A stretch of 64,000 bases of DNA from Dactylorhiza incarnata (GCA_033032865.1 JAWHQI010000068.1:5456001-5520000); one strand, 5' to 3'; counted from the first letter of the stretch, positions 45,785 to 56,989 are shown. Numbers and translations are program-made. The notes: generated by a model not told the origin, from the sequence alone.

Positions 45785-47223
45785 TTATAGTTTGCTGGAA
45801 TGGATTTTTTCTGGGTTCTTCTGAATTCTTTCATATCCTTTGAAAAGTTTTTCCAGACTAACGTCTATTCTAGAATACACATCACTGAGCTTTGATCCCA
45901 AGCTGATGACTTTTGCAGTCAGAAAGTTGATTTCTTCTAAGTCTATATGCCCAGCATTAGGATCTGGTACTATAAACGTTGACCAAGGAAGACCTATCCT
46001 CTGGTTAATAGGGATTACGCATTCAAGGCGATCATTATTTTCTTTTGATATGGCAGGTCTTGTAAGTCTTGATTTTTCCAAGACCCTTTGTACATTTTTG
46101 CCCTTTATCCCCCTAGTTTAGCCTAAGGGTTCTTTGCAACATATTTAGAAAGATTAAACAGAGTGCTGAGAATTTTGAATGCCTCTTCTAATTGTTCTTT
46201 TTCCACAACCTCTTTACCCTTATTCAGTCTTTCAATAAACAATCTTATCTTTTCTCTAGCTCTCTTTGAGAAGCTTCAAATTCATATTTATCTTTTTCTC
46301 TGATTTCATTTAGAGCATTGTCAAGATCTGGATAAACATATTCCTTCATTGTATTTTCAGGAATATCAACTTTCTCATAAGTCTTGTAATACGATTTGTC
46401 CCTTTTTATACATTTCTTTGTTTAGTTGTATACCTCTCCCAGATTGGTATATTTCTTCCATATCCTCTTCCTCTTTCATCTCATCCTCTGAAATATCTTC
46501 CTTGCCCTCTTCCTATGTTTGAGGGTCTTCCTCTGAGGCAGGTGCTTGGGCAGTTGGAGTGGGTGCTGGAAGGAACTGAGCTAGTAGTGGAGATGATGGT
46601 ACAGATTTTGGTACCGGGTCAGTAGACTCATATATTGGAATAGATGTAGAGACCTGGTCAACATGCTTGACGAGGGATGGAGCTATTGTAGATTCTTCAT
46701 AGTAGGTCAAGAACCCCTGTGTCTTAGGGATGGACAGGTTAGTTGACTCATTTTACAGTTGCACACATTTCATGTAACCAATGTCATCTGAAAAGAGATC
46801 ACTCTCTCCCTGTTTTGATGACTCCCCCTGTATTAAGGGCAGGCTTCTTGGAGGAGAGGAAGATACTGGGAGCAAAAGAAGCTTGAAGGAGATGGCAGGC
46901 TCTCCTTCAGACACAAAGGATAAAGTGAGAGCTGTAGTGTATTCTGAGTCTTGAGGTGGTTGCCTGCTGATACACTTCTCCCCCTGCTTTATATCATTGA
47001 TCAAAGATATAAAGACATCGGCAGGCAATATTGACAATCTCATCTCTGCATCAAGGGCCTTTATTTTAGTCGTGAGGTCTCACAACCTTCTGTGTTGGGC
47101 GCACAGCTTGCGATTGCATTACCTCAAGAAGTCAAGGTAAAGAGCACTGAACTGAGAGAGTAAGGTATCGAGGGCAAGATCAACTAGTTCGATAACATCT
47201 CTTTGATTCGGAGGAGACGCCAT
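45785..47223 (-). pseudogene. Decayed ~480-codon frame of unknown function between copia LTR parts
   Basis: ATG at 47223 in a good plant context (caATGGCG). The frame stays in phase to about 46510 through four stops (TAA near 47120, TGA near 47083, TAA near 46750, TAG near 46510), with coding character throughout: an N end MASPPNQRDVIELVDLA, helical and hydrophobic middle, a Pro/Ser-rich linker (FLPAPTPTAQAPASEEDPQ), an acidic run (EDISEDEMKEEEDMEEI), then after frameshifts a charged helical end (LFKGYERIQKNPEK). No retroelement domain recognised. Upstream are a pyrimidine-rich leader and the 47405-47633 hairpin cluster. It may be an LTR-borne frame, an extra frame 3' of C2 pol, or a captured host gene. 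Confidence 0.55.
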
Positions 47224-47404
47224 TGAAATTCTGTGAGAAGTACCTGTAGTGAAACATAAAGAGTGAGGTAGAAGGGAAAATGTAGGAGAGTGAAAGGGAG
47301 AGAGGTCGAAAAGCACAAAAGGTTGTATGCCTGAGTTGATTTGAGTAGATGAGTCGTCGCAACTTAGGGTTATATTCAAAGTAATGTTGAAAGGAAATGA
47401 ATTC

Positions 47405-47689
47405 ATCATGCCAAAACATGTCGATGCCGCTTCAGTGCGCAAATTTGCAAATTCGACGTAATGTCGAGAAGAATTCGACGTGGCTCCAAATATAGTCAGC
47501 AACCATGATGTCGATGTAAGTGTCGATATATATTCGACGCTACGTCGAGTGCTATTTGAAGGAACTATCCCAATCTGCTCTCGAAGATGATGTCGAGTAT
47601 AAATCGACGGTGCGTCGATTGTTATTCAACGCAGCTCTGATTTAAACAGTTAAAATTTTTCCTGAAATGTTTTGCTGTTATTCCCAACA
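47405..47689 (-). repeat. U3 start and TCGACG hairpin cluster behind C2 pol
   Basis: Minus strand begins TGTTGGGAATAAC at 47689, right after the pol end and ataaaaaag. Unit TGCGTCGA-N7-TCGACGCA: 47611-47633 has it with one change (TCAACGCA). Other units near 47420-47600 are partial. The same unit occurs in the C2 5' LTR and gag. Confidence 0.75.
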
Positions 47690-47699
47690 ATACTTTTTT

Positions 47700-49226
47700 A
47701 TAAAAAAAAATTTGACTACATAATGTAGTGGGAAATAGAGGGCTCCATCAAGCATTCCCTGTGCATTAATGAAAAACATGTGCTTACTTTCATCAAGTGG
47801 CTTAGTAAAAATGTCAGCCCTTTGAATATCAGTGGAAATGTATTGAAAGTTGATCTTACCCTTCTCAACATTGTCCCTAATAAAGTGGTGCCTTATCTCT
47901 ATGTGCTTAGTTCTGATGTGGAGAAAAAGATTGGAAGCTATAGAAATAACACTAGAGCTGTCACTGAATATTGTGGAATTGACATGAGAAAAGTTGTAAT
48001 CTAATAACTAATTTTGCATCTACAGTATTTGTGAGCAGCAGCTTGCTGCAGCTATATACTCAGCTTCAGTTGTAGAAGTGGAGACTGTAGTTTGCTTCTT
48101 GCTAAACCAAGAGATTAGTCTAGCACCTGGGAATTGAGATGTTTCTGAGGTTCTTTTTCTATCCAGCCTGCATCCAGCATAGTCTGCATCAGAATAACCA
48201 CCTAATTCAAATACAGATTCAGCTGGATACCACAAGCCAAGTTCAGGTGTACCCTTTAGATATCTGAGTATCCTTTTTATAGAACTCATATGGGATTCCT
48301 TGGGGTTAACCTGAAACCTAGCACATATACAGGTAGCAAACATTATATCTGGTCTGCTGGCTGTCAAGTAGAGAAGACAGCCAATGGCTGCTCTGTAAGT
48401 CTTTTGATCAAAGAACTTACCCTTTTCATCTCTATCTAATACATCATTAGTAGCCATGGGGGTTTTCATAACAGAGGCATTTTTCATCCCAAATTTCTTT
48501 GATGAGTTCTCTAGTATACTTGCATTGAGATATGAAAATGCCATCTGCATTCTGCCTTACTTGAAGGCCAAGGAAATATGATACTTCCCCCATGCTACTC
48601 ATTTCAAATTTGGATAGCATTAGGTAAGCAAACCTTTTGCATGGAGATTGATCTGTGGACCAAAATATAATGTCATCTACATATATTTGTACTAGCAAAA
48701 GCTGATTCTTATGTGCTCATATGAAGAGTGTTTAATCCACTTTCCCTCTTTCAAAGGAGTGTTCTAGAAGGAAAGTGGATAAGGTATCATACCAAGCTCT
48801 TGAAGCTTGCTTGAGGCCATACAGTGCTTTATCTAATCTATATACAAAAGAGGGAAAAAATGGATTGACAAAACCTGGGGGCTGCTCCACATACACTTCT
48901 TCCCGAAGAGTTCCATTTAGGAATGCATTCTTCACATCTATCTGATAGACTTTAATTTTCATGTGGGCTGCATATATAAGGAACATTCTAATGGCCTCCA
49001 GCCTTGATACTGGAGCAAATGTCTGGTTGAAGTCAATCCCCTCCACTTGCATATATCCTTGGGCCACAAGTCTGGCCTTATTCCTGATTATGACTCCTGT
49101 TGAATCCATTTTATTTTTGAATACCCATTTGGTGCCAATGACTAGGTAATTCTTTGGTCTTTCAACCAATGTACAAACCTTATTCCTCTCAAATTGTGTA
49201 GCTCTTCTTGCATAATAAATATCCAT
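47700..49226 (-). pseudogene. C2 reverse transcriptase and RNase H
   Basis: [22 protein letters not shown] and [20 protein letters not shown] (48732-49226), catalytic YVDDIIFWST (48447-48698, with Trp for the usual Gly), SMGEVSYFLGLQVRQNADGI. RNase H: YSDADYAGCRLDRKRTSE and STTEAEYIAAASCC (48020-48550), then TKHIEIRHHFIRD and DIFTKPL near 47800. Near-complete copia order, with frameshifts near 48480 and 48730. Confidence 0.88.
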
Positions 49227-50319
49227 TGAGGATCAATATCTGCTTTTTCAAACTTCTTGGGTTCATATTGAGAGAGGAAACATTGCAACATTGTTTCACT
49301 TGTTAGCTGTTTCCTTTTCTTAACTCCAACGGTCAAATCTCCTATAACTTGTGTTGAAGGATAATCCTTTAGGGTCATCCTGGATTTTGTTGAGTTATTA
49401 AGGAGATTTTCTTCTTCCTGAAGAGCCACTTGCTCAGTGACAGTGGGAGCACTATCTTCATTCACTAGAATGATCTCAGTGGATGGTAGTTCAAGTGCTG
49501 TAATTCCCTCTTCATCTGCTATAGAATCTTCATCTAAATCAGTCTCAACTTTCTGTTTTCCTTTATCTTGACATACTGATGGATGGTCCATGATGCCGAG
49601 TCTTTCAACCTGATCTTCTAGCTGGTCTTCTTCCTGTAGACCAAAGCTGGTGGAAGTTTCCTTCCCCTTATAAAAATGTTAGTTTCATCAAAGACCACAT
49701 GCATTGACTCCTCAATGTTGAGAGAGCTTTTATTGTAGCACCTATAGGCCTTGCTTGATGAGGAATATCCCAAAAATATCCCATCATCAACCTTCTTGTC
49801 AAATTTGGCAAGATGACTTTTCCCTAAGTTAAGGATAAAGAAGGTACAACCAAAGATCCTAAAGTAAGTGATTATAGGTGCCTTTACCATCAATAACTCA
49901 TAGGGAGTCTTCATATTTATGTTGTGAATGAGACTTCTATTCAGACCATAGTTGGCAGTATTCACTCCCTCAGCCCAAAAGGACTCTGGCAAGTTGGATT
50001 CAGCCAACAATGTCCTTCCTGATTCAATTAGGGTTCTATTATTCCTTTTAGTCACCCAATTTTGTTGGGGGGTTCTAGGAGCTGAAAAGCTTTGTATTAT
50101 TCATTCACCCTCATATAATCTACACATAAACTGATTTTCAAACTCAGTACCATGATCACTTCTGATCACAACAACCTGAGTCTTGAATTCAGATTGAATT
50201 TGTCTAATGAATCTTGAGAGGACCTTAAAGGAGTCTGACTTAGCTTTTAGAAAGAACACCCAGCTGAATCTAGAAAAATCATCTACAATAACAAGAGTAT
50301 AGGACTTACCTGCTATGCT
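49142..50319 (-). pseudogene. C2 integrase
   Basis: TPQQNWVTKRNNRTLIES near 50050, where copias have NGVVERKNRTL: the catalytic Glu is Lys. Then FWAEGVNTANYGLNR and GIFLGYSSSSKAYRCYN (49618-50055) and a C-terminal acidic part (49142-49591). The DDE core before 50060 is in broken frames. Confidence 0.85.
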
Positions 50320-50967
50320 CTAAGTGGATATAGGACCAAATAGGTCCATGAGCAACAGGAATAGGATTCTGGGAGAATCATTCTTACCAATTGGTTTGAA
50401 TGATGATTTGATCTGCTTTCCTAGTTGGCAGGCTCTACAGGGATGGTATTTATTGAACTTACCTATTGGTAAGCCTCTTACTAGGTTAAGCTTAGAGAGT
50501 TTGGCAATGGTCTTAATGTTAAGGTGACTAAGTCTCCTATACCACAACTCATTGTTTTCTAACTGGGAGTTAAACAAGCAGATCTCTGACTTTGTATACT
50601 CAAAGTCTACAACATAGACCTTACCTTTCCTAACACTAGTCAATACTATTTGGTTAGTTATAGAACTAACTATATGACACAAAGACTTAGTGAATATAAC
50701 TTTGTATTCACCATCACAGAGCTGGCTAATACTAATTAGATTATGTTGGAGACCTTCAACATAAGCTACCTTAGAAAAAGAGACTTCCCCAATCCTGAGC
50801 AGACCATACCCTTTGGTTTGACTAGAGTAGGAATTCCCAAAGATTACCTTAGGCCCTTCCTTGGCCTTGTAGTTTTTCAGCAGTTCTTTTGCTCTAGTCA
50901 TATGCATGGAGCATCCACTGTCCAGATACCACTGCCGGTTTGTTGTTGAACAGACTCCCTTCTGCAC
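50320..50967 (-). pseudogene. C2 protease and gag-pre-integrase domain
   Basis: 215 codons: WYLDSGCSMHMTR, the copia protease active site (Asp-Ser-Gly), GLQHNLISISQLCDGEYKV, then LWYRRLSHLNIKTI and CRACQLGKQIKSSF, the HHCC zinc domain of integrase. Well preserved. Confidence 0.9.
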
Positions 50968-50973
50968 ATGAAA

Positions 50974-51420
50974 TCAAACATTAGTATAGACCCTCACATG
51001 TGTTCTCTTTCTTCTATCATCATATGGAGTCATGAAAGAATAATATGGTTTTTCAGTATACCCGTTAAGGTGAAGAAGTGATGCATCATTATGCCAGCAA
51101 TGTTTGGCTATATGCCCAAGTTTAGAACAACAGAAACATCTAGGAATAAAGGTAGAGATTGGTTTAGATGTTTGATAAATTCTTGCAGGAAACATGCATC
51201 GAGAAGAAATCGACGCATCTTTAGAGTTGCGTTGAGTGTAATTCGGCGTGTCTGCATAACTCATTCGATAATAACTTAATACAGAGTATTGGTTGCGTCG
51301 AATATAATTCAATGCATCCTCATACTTGCTTTGAATTGATGTCGACACATATGCAGAATTCCGTCGAGTTGCATTCGACGCATCTTTAAAATTGCGCCGA
51401 GTTTTATTCGACGTATGATT
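50974..51420 (-). pseudogene. C2 gag, palindrome-coded repeat and second zinc knuckle
   Basis: In one frame, the hairpin unit TGCGTCGA-N7-TCGACGCA codes a peptide repeat: TSNKTRRN, ASNATRRN, ALNYIRRN, TPNYTQRN, ASISSRC within about 80 residues, followed by a CCHC knuckle CCSKLGHIAKHC. CGTCGA-N7-TCGACG at 51362-51380 is the clearest DNA unit. A basic repeat before a knuckle could bind RNA (inference). Confidence 0.75.
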
Positions 51421-53040
51421 CTTTTTATTAAGACTTTTATTATTTTTATTTGCCTTCTCTAAGGGGTGCTTACCTAATATTCATGGTTGATTAGTAATGT
51501 TTACCCTATTAAATATAGTTAGTTTATTAGGGTTATTATTATGATCTTCACATGATCCTAAGTTGTTATTAGGTCTAGACCTAAATAATGTTACAGGATT
51601 TTCCCAAGCAAATTTGCTAGGGATTAGTGTGCTAGTGGATGGTAGTGATTCTAGATCAAGATGATCAAATTTCTTGGAGTGATTTTGTGAAATATCCTTA
51701 AGCTTCTGACTCCTTCCATTGAGGGAGTCCTCAAAGGCCTTTTCCTTTGTGAGTTCTTTCTTTAAATCAGAATTTTCATTATCTAATATGTATATTTATT
51801 TTTCTTTCTTAAACAATAGATCTCTCAGATCATAGTTGACTGGGTAGATATTATCTTTTCTGAGGACTTCTAGTTCTGTTCTAATTATTTTAAGTTCCTT
51901 TTGGCTATTAGTATAATCTTGACAGAATTCTTTAAAACAATCTTCAAAATCTTTTGAGAAAAAGTCAAAATCATCAAAGATTGTTACCTCATTCTCAGAA
52001 GTGGAATCTTCCAGAGCCATTAAATAGGCTTCTTCAGGTCCACACTCTTCATTAATATCAGATGAGGAGGAGCTTGACTTAGAGTCTGAATCACTCCAGG
52101 TTTCATTTATGAAACCTTTTCCTCCTTTCTTATCTTTCCTCCTAAAATATTTCTTTTTGTGCTCCTTCCTTTGCTTGTTGCTTTTGTTCTTTTCTTACTC
52201 AGGACATTTAGTGGCAAAGTGGCCTGGTTTTCTACAAGAAAAGCAGATAAACTCATGTTTAGGAGTTTTGTCATACCTTGGCTTGCCTGAACTCCTCTCT
52301 TTCCTTCTTGAGTCCTCTGTCCTGACCCATCTCTTGAATCTTTTAGCTAAGAGATTAAACATCTCTTCTTCAGAGGTGGAGGGCTCTGCTTCAGCTGTCT
52401 TTAATGCAAGAGTCCTTTCTTTAGGAGTTGATATTCTCTCCTGGGCTACTGAATCAGCCCTACTTTTCAGTAGATGCTCATAGAACTTGAGCTTCCCTAG
52501 TAGAGCATCGGTTGATATTTCTCTGAGGCATCTAGAATCTCTAATGGCCCAGATTCTAGAGTCCCACGTACTTATGAAGCACATGAGGAGCTTGTCATTA
52601 ATTTCTGTCAGATAAATTTCTTTGTCAAGCCCTCTCAGCTCATTTATGATGAAGCTGAACCTGTCATACATTTCAGTTGTACTTTCATCAATCTTTTTCT
52701 TGAAGTTCTCATATTGGGATATGAGAAGTGACTTCTTGTCTTTTCATTCATCTAAGTTGCCTTCAACTAATCTGGAGAGAGATTCGCAGATTTCTTTGGC
52801 AGAGTTGCAATCAGCAACTTTTTGAAATATGTCATCTGGCATAGTTGAGACTGGGATATTCATGGCCTTGGCATCACATGCCTTGACTTTCTTCTCAGCA
52901 TCAGTCCATTTTACTCTGGGGATTACAGTTTGTGTAACTTTTCCACTAGCATCTTTCCTTACTAGGATTGGGGGAATGTAATGATGACATTTAAAATATC
53001 TTCATCAATAGAGTTTATATAGAGTTTTATTCTGGCCTTC
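51421..53040 (-). pseudogene. C2 gag main part
   Basis: From the N end: AEKKVKACDAKAMNIPVS and YDRFSFIINELRGLDKEI of the UBN2-type core, first CCHC knuckle CFSCRKPGHFATKC near 52215, an acidic segment, a coiled coil (51796-52020, KELKIIRTELEVLRKD) and a Lys/Asn-rich linker leading to the repeat segment. One TGA near 52745 and later frame breaks. Confidence 0.82.
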
Positions 53041-53191
53041 CGGAGTGTAAACTTATTCTACACACTGGTGGTCTAGTTGATGCATAATACTTAGAACTCA
53101 TTTTCTTTAGAAAATAGTTTTAATTAATTTTAAAATAAAGAAATGAGAGTAGGAGATCATTTGATCAAGGTGTTAACCTATTAATGATGAA

Positions 53192-53207
53192 CCTCCCTCT
53201 GATACCA
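53192..53207 (-). promoter_or_regulatory. Primer-binding site of C2
   Basis: TGGTATCAGAGGGAGG on the minus strand, two bases from the LTR end CTTTCA. Confidence 0.9.
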
Positions 53208-53498
53208 ATTGAAAGTGCACAGTGTGCCTCTGAGTATTCTCTAGAGGGGGGTGAATATAGTTTTAAATATTTTCTATCCTATTTGTGCACACACAATAAA
53301 AACACTAAGTGATTATGCAATCAGCCAAGCCAAAGACAGAATAAGATAAATACAGTTTGCTAATAATGAAGACAGAACAAATAAATAGGGACAATCCATA
53401 AAATCAACACACAAGACACAAGGATTTTTATAGAGGTTCCCCAAAATGTGGGTACTCATCTCTTCTACCTCTCTGGTAGGATTGCACAACCTATACCT

Positions 53499-53616
53499 GA
53501 GTCTTTTGATAAGGAGACTCTTAGAACCACTGAGTTTTTTGATAAGGAGACTCTTAGAACCACTAAGTCTTTTGATAAGGGGACTCTTAAAACCACTGAA
53601 TCCTTTGGAAGAGGGA
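53499..53616 (-). repeat. 33 bp tandem repeat in the C2 LTR
   Basis: Units at 53499, 53532 and 53565 plus a partial fourth at 53598 (gagtcttttgataaggag...cttagaaccact). As 33 is a multiple of three the opposite strand stays open, which explains the repetitive short frame there; I do not regard that as a gene. Confidence 0.9.
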
Positions 53617-54237
53617 TTAATAAAACTCTTTACAGTTGAAGAAGAAAGTAAGAGGGAGAAGAAAAATAATTTTGTTCTCAGAATTCTTTAGAAGCTCTGA
53701 TGCTGCTTCTATCTTTCACATGATCTTAAATGATGAACCCTTGCTTATGATAGTGATGATTTAATAAGGTTGTTTTTCTTGATCCTTTTCCCTGAGCACT
53801 TCTTGAAATTGAACTGTTGTATGATGATGAAGAAGAAGCGGTTGTATGTATGCCTGTGCAGAGAGAGCACTTCTGTATTTATGTCTTTTAGGGTTTAAGG
53901 AGAAAGAAGATGAAGACCCTATTCGACAGACAGAATAATGTAATAACTCTATTTTTTTTCTTTTTCCCTTTTTGCCAACTTATTCTGTATGATTGGAATT
54001 TCAAAAACCTTTCTTCTTTTTGGCTGTCCTGGAAAGGAATTCACCTAATTTTCTTTCTTCTTTTGTTCTTGACCCGTCAATCCATTTTGAATACCTTCCA
54101 AAAATGATTTGCTGTGTCTTAAAAAGCTCCATACCATTCTTGGCAATAAACGAGCCGTTGGAGAACTGTCTCTAGCCCGGTGGTCCTTCTGAAAAGCTCT
54201 CAGAAGGACAGTAGAAAAAGCTTTCTCTTTTTGACTG

Positions 54238-54600
54238 TATTTGACGTTGCGTCGACTTCATCATTCTTCATGTCGATGCTCCTCTGAGTTCTTATCGACA
54301 TAGATTCGAATTCCTTTTTAGCTTTAGCTAAACTCAGATGTCGACGTTACGTCAATTCCTTATCGACGTGTCCGTCTAGTTGAAGCCTTGAACTTGAGCT
54401 TTTATCTTCTGCGTCGAATTATAGTCGAACTTGCGTCGACTTCTTAGATGGCTTCGACAAGCTCTTCCTTATGCGTCGGACCCTTTCAAAGTTGCGTCGA
54501 CTTGACGTATACTTCGACATACTGAATAAGTTTCTTTGACTTCTAGTCAGAGTTACGTCGATATCAAGTTGAAGTTGCGTCGACTTTCATTCGACGCAAG
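54238..54600 (-). repeat. C2 U3 hairpin cluster
   Basis: TTGCGTCGA-N7-TCGACGCAA is perfect at 54575-54599; further whole or half units near 54245, 54345, 54410, 54430, 54495 and 54560. Confidence 0.87.
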
Positions 54601-54782
54601 TCTTAACTTAACTTATTCTATGATTGTCTTGACTTGGTCTTGACACTCGAAGGTGAGTGTGACATCCTAAGACATCTAATAACCAAATTACTCTTACTAT
54701 ACATTGTGGGTAAAATAACCTAAGAAGTAAAATTACTTATAGTTAATTTGTTAAGTTAAATCAAAAGGAGTTTTTCCCAACA

Positions 54783-56308
54783 AGGGTGTTTTACCCTATT
54801 TTGTAATTGTTCTCCCTCTCTTTTATTTTAGGAAAAAACAAAAAAAAAATAGAAAAACCAAAAAATAGATGTTTTGCATTTCTTTTCGTAATTTTGTTTT
54901 TTTATCTTAAGTTTGTTTTTTTCTTAAGTATTAATATGTATGTAAATATGCATATTTGAAAAAACAAAAGAAAAAAAGATAATATTTCAAAAATTCAAAA
55001 AAAAATTGATATAACAAAATCCAGAATATAAAAAATTAATATTTCAAAAATTCCCAAAGAAAATGATGAAAATTTTTTTCTAAAAAAACCCACAAAAATA
55101 CTTATGTATGCATTTTTTTCTTTGTTTCCTTTTGTATTTTTGTTTTATATTAAGTATTTTTTTCTTTTTCTTTTTAATAAGTATTAATATTTGGCAAATT
55201 TTAAAAAAATGATGAAAAAAACTTTATTGAAAAAAAACTTAGAAAACCCCCAAAAACTGATGAAAAAACTTAGCAAAAAAATCCAAAAATAGAATAAAAC
55301 ACCTACTTAGCTTTTTGTTATTTTCAAAGCTAGGTTGAGTTTATTTATAAGCATTTTCATTATTTTTGATTTGCTACATCTTTTATTTTTATCATAGTTT
55401 TTAGATTTAAATGTTTGGAATTTTAGTTGTAAAGAACACATTATGAATTTAAATTAATTGGAGAAAATTTGTTTTAACTCTACTTCTAGTTTACTCTAAA
55501 TAGCTTCATTTTGTATTATATTGGCAAACCATCCTTAGATTTTAAATATTTTTACTTCAAACCTGTGAAACTTTAAGAATATTCTAATCTACTAATAAAT
55601 GCTCTCAAAATGTTCTTAATTTATAAACTCTAGAAATTTCTTGCTTACCCCTTATCACTTATCCCATTTACTTGGTATTTATATTTTAAAAGATCTTATG
55701 TCAATGAGAATAAGATTTCATTCCGTAAACATAGGCACCCAATTTTATTAAAAGATTATATGTTATGGAAATAAGATTTTCGTTCCCTAAACATATAAAT
55801 TTTGGGTTATTTTTTGAAGATTGAAAAAATTTATTATGGGAATAAGATTTCATTCCCTAAGCATATTCAGATGAAAAATAATAGTGTGGGGTGAGATGAT
55901 AAAATTCATCACCCCTAATCAAAAATCTCTACTCTTACCAAGTTTCCCCCACCCCTTAGACAATAAAATTGAAAAGTAGATATAAATTAAAAAATTTGGG
56001 AGAGCATAATTAGTAGGTTTTATTCATTCTTAAAAGTTTCTTTTAAAGTTAAAGTTTTTATAATTCAATTCTAATCACGGTGCTAGTGATTGCAAATATT
56101 TGTTCACTATTTAGCTAACTTTAGAAGCCTTGTTGGCTAAACTTTTTCGCTCTTTTTTTAAATCATTTTAATAATTTAGGATTTACCTCTTTAATTCTCC
56201 AAAGCTTATTTCAAGCTTACTTTTGATTAAATAAAATTTTAGTAACTTAGAAATTTTATTAGTGTCTTATAGGTATCTCTCTTACTTTTTCTCTGTAATA
56301 GAAAAAGC
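54783..56308 (+). other. B internal spacer between PPT motifs
   Basis: AT-rich, no gene. Phrases such as ataagattt-cattccctaaacatat recur around 55690-55870. It corresponds in position to 29322-30665 of A. Confidence 0.65.
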
Positions 56309-56325
56309 CTAAGTATGGGGGTATT
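56309..56325 (+). promoter_or_regulatory. Terminal polypurine tract of B
   Basis: CTAAGTATGGGGGTATT directly before the LTR start TGATGAATAG. Confidence 0.88.
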
Positions 56326-56490
56326 TGATGAATAGTAATTTATGCATATTTTCTATATAGCTATTGTATAGTTTTATTTAAAATTGTGAATTTTATATGT
56401 AAATTAATGAATAAATTGCTTGTTTATATTTATTTTCATCTCTAACTTAATTTTTCTAGTTTTTCCTAAATTTTTTGTTTTTTTTGTTAG

Positions 56491-56989
56491 GTCACGCCCT
56501 TGGGTCACGCCCATGACCAAGGGCGTGTCAACTTAAGTACCAAATTCCACCTCTCAGCAGTTTTTGTCTCGACGTCTCAACGAATGTAAAGTCACTCCCT
56601 CGGTCAAGCCCGTGACCAAGGCCATGTACTGTGTCACGCCCGTGTACTGATCAAGATGGCACACTGTGCCTTCAAGCCGATCGTCTTAACGTCTCGACGA
56701 ATTTACAAAGTCATGCCCATATCAAATATGTCACGCCCGTGACTTGTCAAAGTCTTCCAGAACCGCAATGACATGCCAGCCATCCTGCACAGTTGCTGCT
56801 GCCGCCCGCCGATCAAGGTCACGCCCGTGACATTTGGTTCACGCCCATGTTCGGCCACCTCTCCCGTCAAAAGCTTGTGGAACCTTCCAGAACTGCCAAC
56901 TTTTTGGCCCCCAAGCAAGCCAAGAATTATACGCCACCAGTACACGCCCCTGACCAAGTGCGTGTACTGCAAATTTTTGCCTATAAATA
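56491..56989 (+). promoter_or_regulatory. B U3 hairpin cluster and TATA box
   Basis: GTCACGCCCGTGAC (56730-56743) and forms with one or two changes at about 56491, 56505, 56601, 56633 and 56818; TACACGCCCCTGACCAAGTG at 56940. In the transcription sense this is the same motif as in A. TATAAATA follows at 56982-56989. Confidence 0.84.

Larger units (their letters stand above)
39908..54782 (-). mobile_element. Element C2: Ty1/copia, Tork-like
   Basis: Minus strand. 5' LTR 53210-54782 (TGTTGGGAAAA...CTTTCA), PBS 53192-53207, gag, PR, IN, RT and RNase H down to about 47700. The LTR tail recurs at 39908-40052. Flanks GGGGT (39903-39907) and AGGGT (54783-54787) agree in four of five bases. The U3 that follows its pol (47689 leftward) does not match the 5' LTR U3 except in its palindrome motif, so the 3' side is rearranged or composite. 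Confidence 0.75.
53210..54782 (-). repeat. 5' LTR of C2 (1.57 kb)
   Basis: Minus strand TGTTGGGAAAAAC (54782) to TTTCA (53210). U3 hairpin cluster 54238-54600, TATA-like ATAAATA at 53876-53882, 33 bp tandem repeats in R/U5, and TATTCACCCCCCTCTAG near the 3' end. Confidence 0.88.

Noticed and set aside
53446..53691. Repetitive Leu/Arg-rich frame on the plus strand
   Set aside because: It is produced by the 33 bp tandem repeat, which keeps phase; it runs antisense to the C2 LTR and has no other support.
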